A stretch of 64,000 bases of DNA from Pseudomonas botevensis. GTDB taxonomy: Bacteria; Pseudomonadota; Gammaproteobacteria; Pseudomonadales; Pseudomonadaceae. Every line of letters begins with the position of its first letter. Positions within the stretch are counted from its first letter, which is position 1. The notes under the pieces are model-generated. The model did no database searches and was not told the DNA's origin. It worked only from the letters and a program-made list of their open reading frames with translations. The stretch spans positions 7,501 through 71,500 of the forward strand of contig NZ_JAHTKI010000034.1 of assembly GCF_019145475.1 (NCBI RefSeq). Reading direction: 5' to 3'. Positions 25,948 to 34,052 of the stretch are shown here, one piece after another. The translations under genes and the position numbers were made by a program.

Positions 25948-27300
25948 ATGTCTGACCGCTATATCGACTTCGCCAACTCGTCCATCGGCCACCGCCTGGT
26001 CGGGGCCTTGGGCCTGCCGTCGCCGGTGCGCCTGGAACGCTGGCAGGCCGGGCGCCTGCGGCCGGTGGACGGGCCGCTGCTGATCGGTGGCGGGCCGCTG
26101 GCCGAGCACGTCAGCGCTTTCGCCAATCGCCTGACCGACGCGATCTACCGTTACGGCGAGCAACCCACGGGCGCCACCCAATGGATTCCCGGCCATGGCC
26201 CGAAACTCAAGGCCGTGGTGTTCGACGCCAGCGACTTGCAGCACACCGACCAGCTCAAGCAACTGCGCGAATTCTTTCAACCGCTGATGAAAAACCTCGC
26301 CGGCAGCGCGCATCTGGTGATCCTCGGTCGCGCGCCGGAAACCCTGCGCGAGCCGTTTGCCGCCAGTGCGCAACGGGCACTCGAAGGTTTCTCCCGCTCG
26401 CTGGCCAAAGAGCTGCGCAACGGCGGCACGCTGCAACTGATCTATGTCGGTGACGGCGCCGAGGAACAACTTGAAGGGCCGCTGCGGTTTTTCCTGTCGC
26501 CGAAAAGCGCTTTCGTCTCCGGCCAGGTGATTCGCCTGAACGCCTGCGCCACCCAAGTCAGCGACTGGACGCGACCACTGGCCGGACGCAAGGCGCTGGT
26601 CACCGGGGCTGCGCGGGGCATTGGCGCGTCGATCGCCGAAACCCTGGCGCGCGATGGCGCCGAAGTGATCCTGCTTGACGTGCCACCGGCCAAAAACGAT
26701 CTTGAAGCCCTGGCCGCGCGTCTCGGCGGACGCGCCATTACCCTCGACATCTGCGCCGAAGACGCCGCCGCGCAGTTGACCGAACAGTTGCCGGACGGCC
26801 TCGATATCCTCGTCCACAACGCCGGCATCACCCGCGACAAGACCCTTGCCAACATGACCCCGGAATTCTGGGATGCGGTGCTGGCGGTCAACCTCAATGC
26901 GCCGCAAGTGCTGACCAAGGCCCTGCTCTACAACGGCACCCTGCGCGACAACGCACGGGTGGTTTTGCTGGCTTCGATCAGCGGCATCGCCGGCAACCGT
27001 GGGCAGACCAACTACGCGGCGAGCAAGGCCGGGCTGATCGGCCTGGCCCAAGCCTGGGCACCGAGCCTGCTCGAACGTGGCATCAGCATCAACGCCGTGG
27101 CGCCCGGTTTCATCGAAACCCAGATGACCGCGCACATTCCGTTCGGCTTGCGCGAGGCCGGGCGGCGCATGAGTTCGCTGGGCCAGGGCGGCTTGCCCCA
27201 GGACGTCGCCGAAGCCGTGGCATGGCTGGCGCAACCGGGTACGGGCGCATTCACCGGACAGGCGTTGCGGGTCTGTGGACAAAGTGTTCTGGGGGCTTAG
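25948..27300 (+). CDS. High-molecular-weight FabG-type 3-ketoacyl reductase
   Basis: A 450-residue SDR, almost twice the length of ordinary FabG. The C-terminal ~240 residues are a complete SDR domain: VTGAARGIGASIA near residue 216, HNAGITRDKTLANM near 290, catalytic YAASKAG near 350 and the GFIETQM loop. The N-terminal ~205 residues form a degenerate Rossmann-like domain (SAHLVILGRAPETL) lacking a glycine-rich loop, as in mycobacterial FabG4. It should reduce 3-ketoacyl-CoA or -ACP with NAD(P)H. The MaoC gene starts 2 bp after its stop. Confidence 0.88.
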   Translation: MSDRYIDFANSSIGHRLVGALGLPSPVRLERWQAGRLRPVDGPLLIGGGPLAEHVSAFANRLTDAIYRYGEQPTGATQWIPGHGPKLKAVVFDASDLQHTDQLKQLREFFQPLMKNLAGSAHLVILGRAPETLREPFAASAQRALEGFSRSLAKELRNGGTLQLIYVGDGAEEQLEGPLRFFLSPKSAFVSGQVIRLNACATQVSDWTRPLAGRKALVTGAARGIGASIAETLARDGAEVILLDVPPAKNDLEALAARLGGRAITLDICAEDAAAQLTEQLPDGLDILVHNAGITRDKTLANMTPEFWDAVLAVNLNAPQVLTKALLYNGTLRDNARVVLLASISGIAGNRGQTNYAASKAGLIGLAQAWAPSLLERGISINAVAPGFIETQMTAHIPFGLREAGRRMSSLGQGGLPQDVAEAVAWLAQPGTGAFTGQALRVCGQSVLGA

Positions 27301-27302
27301 GC

Positions 27303-28157
27303 ATGAGCATCGAATGGCAAGACCTGCCGCGCGAACCGAGCCTGCCAGGCCTCTACGCGCGGGCGGCGACGCGCCGCAAAATCACCGGCACCCACCTGCC
27401 CGACAGCGGTTTGCGCTGTTGGACCGACGTCGATGGCAAACGCCTGGCGGCCTATCGCAAGGTCTGCGGCTTTGTCGATGACGGTCTGCTGCCGCCGACT
27501 TATCCACACATCCTCGCGTTCGCCCTGCAAATGCAATTGCTCACCGCCAAAGACTTTCCGTTCCCGCTGCTGGGGCTGATTCACCTGAGCAACCGGATTC
27601 GCGTGCTGCGCCCGATGGGCGGGATCAGCCGGGCGCAGATCAGCGTCCGCGTGCATAACCTGCAAGCACACCCGAAAGGCGCGACGTTCGATCTGCTCAC
27701 CACCCTCGACGATCAACTCGGGCCGCTGTGGGAAGCGGAAAGCCAGATGCTGTGTCGCGGCGTGAAACTGGAGGGGGAAGCCATCGAGCGCACCTGGGAG
27801 CCGACGCTGCCCCTGGTGCAAGTGGCGCAATGGCCGGCACCGGCGGACATCGGTCGCCAGTACGCCAGGGTGTCCGGGGACTACAACCCGATCCACCTTA
27901 GCGCCGTCAGCGCCCGGCTGTTCGGCTTCCCCACTGCAATCGCCCATGGCCTGTGGAACAAGGCCCGTACCCTGGCGGCGCTGGCCGATCACTTGCCCAG
28001 GGCCAATCTGGAAATTGCCGTGCATTTCCGCAAACCGGTTCGCCTGCCCAGCGAAGTGACCCTGCTGGCGAGCGCGGCCGGTTCCAGTGGCGAACTGCGG
28101 CTGATCGGAGCCGGGGATCTGGAACACATGGTCGGCAACTGGCAGCCGATTGCCTGA
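27303..28157 (+). CDS. MaoC-like dehydratase/(R)-enoyl-CoA hydratase
   Basis: A 284-residue double hot-dog protein. The C-terminal half has the hydratase-2 motif: VSGDYNPIHLSAVSARLFGF then AIAHGLW, with the catalytic Asp and His near residues 194 and 199. The N-terminal half is a degenerate hot dog (PPTYPHILAFALQMQ). It would hydrate trans-2-enoyl-CoA to (R)-3-hydroxyacyl-CoA or do the reverse, fitting the adjacent reductase (2 bp upstream) and the divergent thiolase. A rho-independent terminator lies about 100 bp downstream. Confidence 0.87.
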   Translation: MSIEWQDLPREPSLPGLYARAATRRKITGTHLPDSGLRCWTDVDGKRLAAYRKVCGFVDDGLLPPTYPHILAFALQMQLLTAKDFPFPLLGLIHLSNRIRVLRPMGGISRAQISVRVHNLQAHPKGATFDLLTTLDDQLGPLWEAESQMLCRGVKLEGEAIERTWEPTLPLVQVAQWPAPADIGRQYARVSGDYNPIHLSAVSARLFGFPTAIAHGLWNKARTLAALADHLPRANLEIAVHFRKPVRLPSEVTLLASAAGSSGELRLIGAGDLEHMVGNWQPIA

Positions 28158-28481
28158 GTATCTTCGTGACAAAGGGGCCCGAGCGCCGGAGAGCATGTCA
28201 ATTGTGTGTATATAACTTAAGTGTTTCCGGCGCTTGTGCGCGCTGACGAAAATCTTCCGGCCTTGATTCTCAAGGCTTTTTTTTGCCCGCCTATATCTTG
28301 TGGATTAGTCCTTGGGAAGTACCCTCGGCGCTGTATATAAAGGCGTTAATACCAACTTGAGAATGGCGTGGATCCAACCCCGGGATTGAGATGGGCACAA
28401 CGGACGAAGGCATTGCCGGCAACAGAAACGGCGAGCCATCGAAGGCAACGAACGTTGTGACAGGTGCAAGGACTCTCAATC
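28158..28481. other. Intergenic region upstream of the GGT-repeat lipoprotein
   Basis: A 324-bp AT-rich non-coding stretch. It holds the terminator at 28260-28284, then TATA-rich promoter-like segments (TGTATATAACTT near 28206 and CTGTATATAAAGG near 28331) and a possible ribosome site AAGGACT near 28468. No gene is evident. Confidence 0.5.
28260..28284 (+). terminator. Rho-independent terminator of the FabG-MaoC operon
   Basis: A perfect hairpin GCCTTGA-ttc-TCAAGGC followed directly by eight T residues. Confidence 0.92.
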
Positions 28482-30236
28482 ATGAAAACTCAAGTCTGGT
28501 ACAAATCGGCAACAGCTTTGGCATTGATCCTCTCCCTCGGCCTCACCGGTTGCAGCAGCGGCGGTGGCGGTCATCACAGCAGCTCCGGCAGTTCATCGCC
28601 GGACAGCGCGGCAGCAGGCAGTGGCGGCACGGGTGGCAGCGGTGATTCGGCGGGTACAGGCGGTACGGGTGGCACTGGTGGCACTGGCGGAACCGATGGT
28701 ACGACGGGCACGGGTGGAACCGGCGGTACGGGCGGTACGGGCACAGGAGGTACTGGCGGCACCGGCGGCACAGCGGGCACGGGAGGCACCGGCGGGACTG
28801 GTGGCACGGGCGGAACAGGAGGCACCGGCGGTACTGGCGGCACCGACCCGACCAACCCAACCAACCCTACCGATCCAACCAACCCGACTAACCCGACCAC
28901 GCCTGCGCTGGTCACCACCACACTGGTTCAGGATGTCGGCAACACCGTCAGCGGCGTTGGCGATAGCGTCGGTCAGGTCGGGGATGCACTCAGCGGTGCT
29001 CCCTTGGTCGGCGGTGTGGTGCAGAGCGCAGCCAGAACCGCAGGCAATGTCGTCACCACGCTGGGCGACGGCGTGTCCAACGGCATCGGCAAACTGGCCA
29101 GCACGCCCAACGGTGTGGGCGTGACCGCCTCGTCGGTCGGTGGCGTGGTGCAGGATGTTGGCGACGGAGTCACCGATGTCAGCGGCAAACTGGCCACCGC
29201 CACCGGCAGTATTCCGGTCGTCGGTGGCGTGGTCACCCGGGTGGCGCCGGTACTCGGCGGCGTTGGCGAGCGAGTCACCATGCTCGGCGACACCCTCAGC
29301 ACCGCCACGACCACAGGTCCTCTCGGCGGCCTCACCACTCAGGTCAGCCAGAAACTGGTGCCGGTGATCGCCATGGTTGAAAGCACCACCGACAAGATCG
29401 GCAGCACCACCGGCCTGGGCAGTCCGCTCAATGGCGTGATCCAGAAAGTCGGCGGCACCGTCGATGGCCTGGGCGACAAGGTCGCCGGAGCCGGCAATGG
29501 CAACGTACTGACCAACAGCGTCGGCGGCGCCCTGAACAACGTCGGCACCACCGTCGCCAAGTCTGGCGGGCTGACGTCCAACGGCACCGGAGGCGACACT
29601 GGCGGCCTCGGCGGCACCGGTCTGCTGCAAACCGTTGGCGGCGCAGTGGCCAACGTCGGCAGCGGTCTGAGCACCGGCAATGGCGCCCTGACACCGGCCG
29701 GCAACGTCCTCGCCTCGACCGGCGGCACCGTGGCCTCGCTCAACACCGCGCTGGGTGGCCCGGGCACCACCATCACACCGCCAACCACACCACTGGCGAC
29801 CGCCACCAACAGCATTGGTGCGGGCCTGGCTCCAGTCACCACCGCCGTCACCAACCTGACCCAGAACGTCGGTGCCAGTACCGGCCTCGGCAGTCCGGTC
29901 TCGACCCTCACCGCACAAGTGGGCGGGGCCGTCAGCAACCTGGGAGGCACCCTCGCGGGCAGCACCAGCAACCCGATCGTCAACGCCGTGGGTGGCACCG
30001 TCGGGACTGTCGGCACGACCGTCACCGCTGTCGGCGGGGCGCTCAATGGAGGCACCGGCACAGGCGCCACTATTCCGGTGGTCAGCCCGGTCACCACGGT
30101 GGTCAGCAACACTGTCAACACCGTCACCAACACCGTCGGCGGAGTGCTCAACACCGGCGCCAGCGGCACAACCGGCGGTGGTCTGGGCGGTGTGCTCGGC
30201 GGCCTGACCGGCACCCTGGGCGGCAACAAACGCTGA
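28482..30236 (+). CDS. Lipoprotein with GGT-repeat tract (collagen-like triple-helix type)
   Basis: A 584-residue surface-type lipoprotein. The signal peptide ends in a lipobox LTGC with Cys at residue 24; Ser follows, which favours the outer membrane. Residues about 25-50 are Ser/Gly rich, about 50-125 are mostly Gly-Gly-Thr triplets encoded by a 9-bp repeating DNA pattern, then comes a TNPTNPTDP linker. The remaining ~440 residues are Gly/Val/Thr-rich, repeating VGGxVxxVGxxV and TGLGSP motifs, with almost no charged or aromatic residues. An AAGGACT ribosome site supports the ATG at 28482. A TpsB-like gene follows after a terminator. Function is probably adhesion or matrix, by inference. Confidence 0.8.
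   Translation: MKTQVWYKSATALALILSLGLTGCSSGGGGHHSSSGSSSPDSAAAGSGGTGGSGDSAGTGGTGGTGGTGGTDGTTGTGGTGGTGGTGTGGTGGTGGTAGTGGTGGTGGTGGTGGTGGTGGTDPTNPTNPTDPTNPTNPTTPALVTTTLVQDVGNTVSGVGDSVGQVGDALSGAPLVGGVVQSAARTAGNVVTTLGDGVSNGIGKLASTPNGVGVTASSVGGVVQDVGDGVTDVSGKLATATGSIPVVGGVVTRVAPVLGGVGERVTMLGDTLSTATTTGPLGGLTTQVSQKLVPVIAMVESTTDKIGSTTGLGSPLNGVIQKVGGTVDGLGDKVAGAGNGNVLTNSVGGALNNVGTTVAKSGGLTSNGTGGDTGGLGGTGLLQTVGGAVANVGSGLSTGNGALTPAGNVLASTGGTVASLNTALGGPGTTITPPTTPLATATNSIGAGLAPVTTAVTNLTQNVGASTGLGSPVSTLTAQVGGAVSNLGGTLAGSTSNPIVNAVGGTVGTVGTTVTAVGGALNGGTGTGATIPVVSPVTTVVSNTVNTVTNTVGGVLNTGASGTTGGGLGGVLGGLTGTLGGNKR
28625..28850 (+). repeat. Coding tandem repeat, 9-bp GGC-GGN-ACN units
   Basis: Imperfect tandem 9-mers encoding Gly-Gly-Thr triplets, interrupted a few times by GTG or DGT. 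Because the unit is a multiple of three, copy-number changes would lengthen or shorten the protein without shifting frame. Confidence 0.85.
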
Positions 30237-30289
30237 ATTGCACCTGGCCGATTCGACGGCCTTACCTACAGCGCCTACGCTTGGTTGGA

Positions 30290-30322
30290 GGCGGAAGATT
30301 CCCCCGAATCTTCCGCCTTTTT
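30290..30322 (+). terminator. Rho-independent terminator between lipoprotein and TpsB genes
   Basis: A perfect hairpin GGCGGAAGATTC-cccc-GAATCTTCCGCC followed by TTTTT. It implies that the downstream TpsB-like gene either depends on read-through or has its own promoter. Confidence 0.93.
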
Positions 30323-30370
30323 CTTGGAAGAAAACCCGCCAGGTGCTGCGGTTTGAACATGGAGTGTCCT

Positions 30371-32041
30371 ATGCGCGTAATGGCATCCCTGCTGTTCCTC
30401 AGTCTCAGTTCTGCTGCCCTCGCCGACACGCTGCCCAGCTTTCTCAACAGCAACGAAACGATCCGCAACCTGCCGGTGCCCAACCTCCCGGCCGATGCCT
30501 TCCGTCCGGGCGCCACGCCCCTGCAAGTGCCGGAACCCGGCGCCGCAGCGGCGGAACCGTTGATGATGGGCACCCGGATAAACCTCAGAACGGTGCAGAT
30601 CGAGGGCGGCACGATCTATCCGCTCAACGAACTGGCCGAGGTCTACAAACCCCTGATTGGCAAACAGAGCAGCCTCGCCGACCTGATCGAAGCCACCCGC
30701 ACCATCACCCGCCGTTACCAGCAGGACGGCTATCTTTTGTCCTACGCCTTCCTGCCGCAGCAAACCTTCGACGACGGCGTGGCGCGAGTGGTGCTGGTGG
30801 AAGGCTACGTCAAGGATTACCAGTTGCAGGGCGACATCGGCCGGGTCAAGGGCCTGCTCGACAAACTGGTGGCGAAACTCCAGGCCGAACGCCCGCTGAC
30901 GCGCAAGACCTTCGAGCGCTACACCACGCTCATGAGCCGCATCCCCGGCGTGACGATCCAGGCCCAGGTGCCACCGCCCGGCACCACCGACGGCGCCACG
31001 TCGCTGATCGCCCAGGCTAGCCGCAAACCGGTCACCACCAGCCTCAACATGACCGAAGACAACCGCAACGGCACCCAGGCCCTGTTCGGCATCACCAGCA
31101 ACTCGCAGACCTCGATGGGCGAGCAACTGTCGCTCAGCGGCCTGTTCCCGCCGGGGGACGATCACGAACATTACTATCGCCTGGACTACAACCAGTTCAT
31201 CGACGACGAAGGCACCCAACTGGCCCTCTCCGCCTCGCGCTACCGCGCCGACCCCAGCACCAATGTGTTGCTCGACAACGGCCTGCAACTCAAGCCCCAC
31301 CGCGAAAACGACCGCTACTCACTCGGCTTCAGCCTGCCCCTGATCGCCGCCCCCAACGAACTGCTGACCGCCGGCTCACGCCTGTACGCGGTCAACGACA
31401 AGACCCGCTACAAAGTGATCGGCTATCCGCTGAGCGCCGAAGTGCGCACCGACATCCGCGCCCTCGCCTTCGAAAGCGACTGGCGAGTGGCCGACGCCCG
31501 CCAACTGCGCATCCTCAGCGGCGGCGTTTACCAGGGCTTCGACAGCATGGGCGCACACACCAACAACAGCGCCATCGACCTGGACTTCTTCCGGCTGCGA
31601 CTGTCGGGGGTGCAGAGCGACAAGTTCTTCGACAACTGGCAAGGCGTGATCTCCGCCGCGCTGTACTGGAGCGCCGACACCCTGCCCGACAGCGAGCGCG
31701 CCGTCTTCGGCGGGCAGAACTTCGGTCGCGGCTACCCCGACGACCAGGCCTCCGGCGACAAGGGCTGGGGCGTGGCCTACGAGATCAACTACAGCTTCAA
31801 CCGCGACGGCAACTGGGTGCGCATCCTGCAACCGTACTTCGTGCTCGACCGCTCGAAATCCTGGTTCAACCGACTGGCCGTCCAGGACAACGACCTGTCC
31901 TCGGCCGCCATCGGCCTGCGCTTCGGCGACGCCAAGTACTACAACATCGCCCTGGAAGCGGCAAAGCCGATGTCGGATGAAGCACTGGATACGTTCAACC
32001 GACGGGCGCGGTACAGCATCAGCTTCAGTTATCAGTTGTAG
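30371..32041 (+). CDS. ShlB/FhaC/HecB-family two-partner secretion transporter (TpsB)
   Basis: A 556-residue Omp85-superfamily outer-membrane beta-barrel. A signal peptide (cut after SSAALA, near residue 18) is followed by a Pro-rich linker, two POTRA domains (about residues 65-140 and 140-215, e.g. INLRTVQIEGGTIYPLNEL) and a ~330-residue barrel. The conserved L6 loop is FGRGYPDDQASGDKGWG near 455-471, the counterpart of the VRGY motif, and the barrel ends in FSFSYQL-like aromatic residues (ISFSYQL). FhaC-type proteins export large TpsA adhesins or hemolysins. No TpsA gene is in the window; the neighbouring GGT-repeat lipoprotein is the only candidate partner. The GGAG at 30361 selects the ATG at 30371. 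Confidence 0.88.
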   Translation: MRVMASLLFLSLSSAALADTLPSFLNSNETIRNLPVPNLPADAFRPGATPLQVPEPGAAAAEPLMMGTRINLRTVQIEGGTIYPLNELAEVYKPLIGKQSSLADLIEATRTITRRYQQDGYLLSYAFLPQQTFDDGVARVVLVEGYVKDYQLQGDIGRVKGLLDKLVAKLQAERPLTRKTFERYTTLMSRIPGVTIQAQVPPPGTTDGATSLIAQASRKPVTTSLNMTEDNRNGTQALFGITSNSQTSMGEQLSLSGLFPPGDDHEHYYRLDYNQFIDDEGTQLALSASRYRADPSTNVLLDNGLQLKPHRENDRYSLGFSLPLIAAPNELLTAGSRLYAVNDKTRYKVIGYPLSAEVRTDIRALAFESDWRVADARQLRILSGGVYQGFDSMGAHTNNSAIDLDFFRLRLSGVQSDKFFDNWQGVISAALYWSADTLPDSERAVFGGQNFGRGYPDDQASGDKGWGVAYEINYSFNRDGNWVRILQPYFVLDRSKSWFNRLAVQDNDLSSAAIGLRFGDAKYYNIALEAAKPMSDEALDTFNRRARYSISFSYQL

Positions 32042-32077
32042 AGCGTTGTTTGTTGGAAACGGGTTGACTGAGACGCC

Positions 32078-32123
32078 GCCTTCGCGGGCATGCCCGCTCC
32101 CACAGAGGATTGCTCGCGAAGGA
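32078..32123. repeat. REPIN-like element between convergent genes
   Basis: TTCGCGGGCATGCCCGCTCC followed by CACAG, then the oppositely oriented fragment TTGCTCGCGAAGG. It lies between the TpsB and DUF6124 stops. Confidence 0.7.
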
Positions 32124-32145
32124 CAATGACCCGTCTCCCGGAGAA

Positions 32146-32508
32146 TCAGGTTCGCGGATCAACCCGATCCAGCGCCCGGTTCACCGCCAACTGCGCCAGC
32201 ATCACAATCTGCTGAATCGCCAGCGCCGTACTGCGCTGCTCACCGCCCAGCTCATTGGCAAAGTTGCTCGACATGACATTGGCCGACGCCAGGGACTCAC
32301 AAGCATGGGCCAGCAGACTTTCGGTATCGATGTTGGGACAGACCATGAACATCAGACTCGGCTTACTGGGCTTGCGGGAATCCGGAACGAGGTAAAAATC
32401 GAGGGCACGCTTGATGGCTTCGCGGTTACGGGCGAGCTCCTCTTCGCGCATGGCGTCGGCGAGGGGGGTTGATTCTTCGAGGGGTGGGTCGGGAATTAGT
32501 TTGTCCAT
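32146..32508 (-). CDS. DUF6124 family protein
   Basis: A 120-residue protein of a Pseudomonas-restricted family. The recognisable core is FMVCPNIDTESLLAHACESL, followed by ASANVMSSNFANEL and ALAIQQIVMLAQLAVNRALD. It is probably cytoplasmic and all helical; the function is unknown. I start at the ATG at 32508 because the upstream open frame has a different composition and no ribosome site. It lies beside the left copy of the large non-coding repeat. Confidence 0.8.
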   Translation of the reverse strand: MDKLIPDPPLEESTPLADAMREEELARNREAIKRALDFYLVPDSRKPSKPSLMFMVCPNIDTESLLAHACESLASANVMSSNFANELGGEQRSTALAIQQIVMLAQLAVNRALDRVDPRT

Positions 32509-32849
32509 TAAAACAATCCTCACATGTCTTGGAGTGCCATGTTTGCCGTTCTCACACGGCAAAAAGGTGGCAGCTATGTACGGGGTGAGAAACCGGTTAT
32601 GGACACCCGGCCAGACCAAAGCCTGCCCGCACACAGCCGCCATTACGCATTTACAGACAGCGGATTTGCTGGCGGCGATTATGCGGGGACAGACTCTGTA
32701 TGACCATAAGTAGCCGGGTTCTCACACCCGATCGCTGAGTGTTCAGCGACAGCAAAAAGACTAGAGAGCCGGCTTCCGACGGACAACCTGAAAACCTTGT
32801 GGGAAGGATCTGTGGATTCAGACAGTTCTTTAAACAGATCCAGAATCGC
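32509..32849. other. Non-coding gap left of the large repeat
   Basis: About 340 bp between the DUF6124 start and the structured repeat. Short frames are present without ribosome sites. An inverted pair around TTCTCACACGGC (32549) and GGTTCTCACACCCG (32718) is weak. It should hold the DUF6124 promoter. Confidence 0.4.
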
Positions 32850-33372
32850 AGCCCTCACCCTAGCCCTCCCGAAACGTCGGACCGCCCGGAGGGAGAGAGA
32901 ACTGATCGAGGTGGCAGAAAAAAAATATACACCCGCCAAAACCAGGTCGGCTCGAAGGCCGCCTTCGTGGGCAAGCCCACTCCCACAAAAAGCAAAGGCC
33001 ATCCGCCTCTGCTTCTCACCACTCAACACAATGAGCGTTAGCTCGAGTACCGCTTTTGACGTGCCGGCCCCTTCGGCAGGCTGAGTGGAGGGATTTATCC
33101 GGGGGTGGGAGCGCAGCGACCGTTCGACGAAGTCGAACACATCGAGAGGAGGTGCAGCGAAGCAAACCGTAGGCGATGCCCCCGGATGAATTCCGTAACG
33201 AAGGAACCCCGAGCCTAAGCGAGGGGCCGTACGCCGGGGCACAGACTTTTGGTTACTTTGGGGCGTTTGCCAAAGTGACTCGCCGTCAGGGCGAAACCAT
33301 AGGAAGCCGTTACCGCAGCAACGGATATGTACACCAAACACCCAAAGCCTGGTCGGCCCAGAGGCCGCCAAG
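32850..33372 (+). repeat. Left copy of a large structured non-coding repeat
   Basis: A roughly 523-bp copy of an element found again at 41929-42472 in the same orientation. It is composed of a CCCTC-type repeat, a REP-like segment (about 32961-32988) and a conserved core (33015-33372). Core hairpins visible here: CGGCC/GGCTG closed by a C-UUCG-G loop (33065-33083); a long-range helix ATCCGGGGG/CCCCCGGAT (33097-33105 with 33179-33187); GTTCGAC-gaa-GTCGAAC (33122-33138); CATCG/CGATG (33140/33174); CCCC...GGGG with tandem G-A pairs (33207-33226); GTTACTTTGG/CCAAAGTGAC with an 8-base loop (33252-33279). Paired bases differ together from the other copy. It ends exactly at the stop codon of the receiver gene. 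Confidence 0.85.
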
Positions 33373-33768
33373 TCACCGAAGCCGGGGAAACAGATTATCG
33401 AGCGTCTCGAGCAGACGAACATGATAGATAGGCTTGCGAAACAGATCCAAAACCTGCAACCGCAACATATCACTCACATCCTCCATATCCGCATGCCCCG
33501 ACGTCACAATCACCGGCAAATGCTCCCGCGAAGTATGCTCACGCAAGCGCCGGATCAACGACATGCCACTCTCCTCCGGCATCCGCAGATCAGTAATCAC
33601 CAGCGCAATATCCGGATGCCGGGTCAAATGGTGCAGCGCCAGCTTCACCGACGTCGCGGTATGACAGACAAACCCCTCCCCCTCCAGCAACTCCGCCAAC
33701 TCCAGCAACGCGTCCTCCTCGTCATCGACCAGGAGCAATTGTTGGCGGGAGTTGGCGGTGGAGTTCAT
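33373..33768 (-). CDS. Receiver-only response regulator of the tad locus
   Basis: A 131-residue single REC domain with no output domain. It keeps the acidic pair in LLLVDDEEDA, the phospho-acceptor Asp in LVITDLRMPEESGMSL (near residue 61), Thr/Ser in VIVTSGHAD and Lys in LFRKPI. I prefer the ATG at 33768; a TTG at 33783 is in frame. It lies 80 bp downstream of flp on the same strand and may be co-transcribed. Such proteins relay phosphate or act by protein contacts. The cognate kinase could be PprA, which is inference. Confidence 0.86.
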   Translation of the reverse strand: MNSTANSRQQLLLVDDEEDALLELAELLEGEGFVCHTATSVKLALHHLTRHPDIALVITDLRMPEESGMSLIRRLREHTSREHLPVIVTSGHADMEDVSDMLRLQVLDLFRKPIYHVRLLETLDNLFPRLR

Positions 33769-33848
33769 GGGCAATACCTGCAATGGACCGAGCCCTGACG
33801 TTAGAACCCCTTGGGCGCATTCGCAAGTTGCCGGCGCTGACCCATCGG

Positions 33849-34052
33849 TTATTGAAGTGCGGTAGAGATACGAGTGAACAAGTTGGTGATATCCGTTCCG
33901 ATACCGGCACTAAGTCCTGCAATCACCAACGCCACCATGGCGGCGACAATCGCGTATTCGATACCCGAGGCACCTTCGGTGTCCTTGGCCAGCCCCTTAT
34001 AAAACGCAATTTCGGATTGGATTTTCAGCAGCGCTTTTTTTGCAAAGGACAT
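33849..34052 (-). CDS. flp: Flp-type type IVb prepilin
   Basis: A 67-residue major pilin of the Flp/Tad pilus. The leader is long and charged; cleavage by FppA is expected after Gly in KDTEG|ASGIEYAIVAAM, leaving Glu at +5 and Tyr at +6 as in all Flp pilins. One hydrophobic helix follows and forms the pilus core. An AAGGAG ribosome site precedes the ATG at 34052. It is divergent from rcpC, and a nested palindrome lies in the shared promoter region. Confidence 0.94.
   Translation of the reverse strand: MSFAKKALLKIQSEIAFYKGLAKDTEGASGIEYAIVAAMVALVIAGLSAGIGTDITNLFTRISTALQ

Noticed and set aside
25747..27282. A long minus-strand extension upstream of the thiolase start
   Set aside because: It lies opposite the FabG-like gene, has an arginine- and glutamine-rich shadow composition and no homology that I recognise; the thiolase starts at 25746.
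28593..30229. Long minus-strand and alternative-frame open readings across the GGT-repeat lipoprotein
   Set aside because: They arise from the lack of stop codons in low-complexity GC-rich DNA; the plus-strand frame has the signal peptide, lipobox and ribosome site.
33015..33372. A group II intron or a known riboswitch within the large repeat
   Set aside because: No domain V sequence, no intron-encoded protein and no recognised aptamer core could be matched; the element sits at 3' ends rather than in a leader.
33176..33424. An open frame beginning MPPDEFRNEGTPS inside the left large repeat, and its longer counterpart from 42272
   Set aside because: It is a translation of the structured repeat; the two copies differ by indels and substitutions that follow RNA pairing rather than codon conservation, and no ribosome site precedes it.
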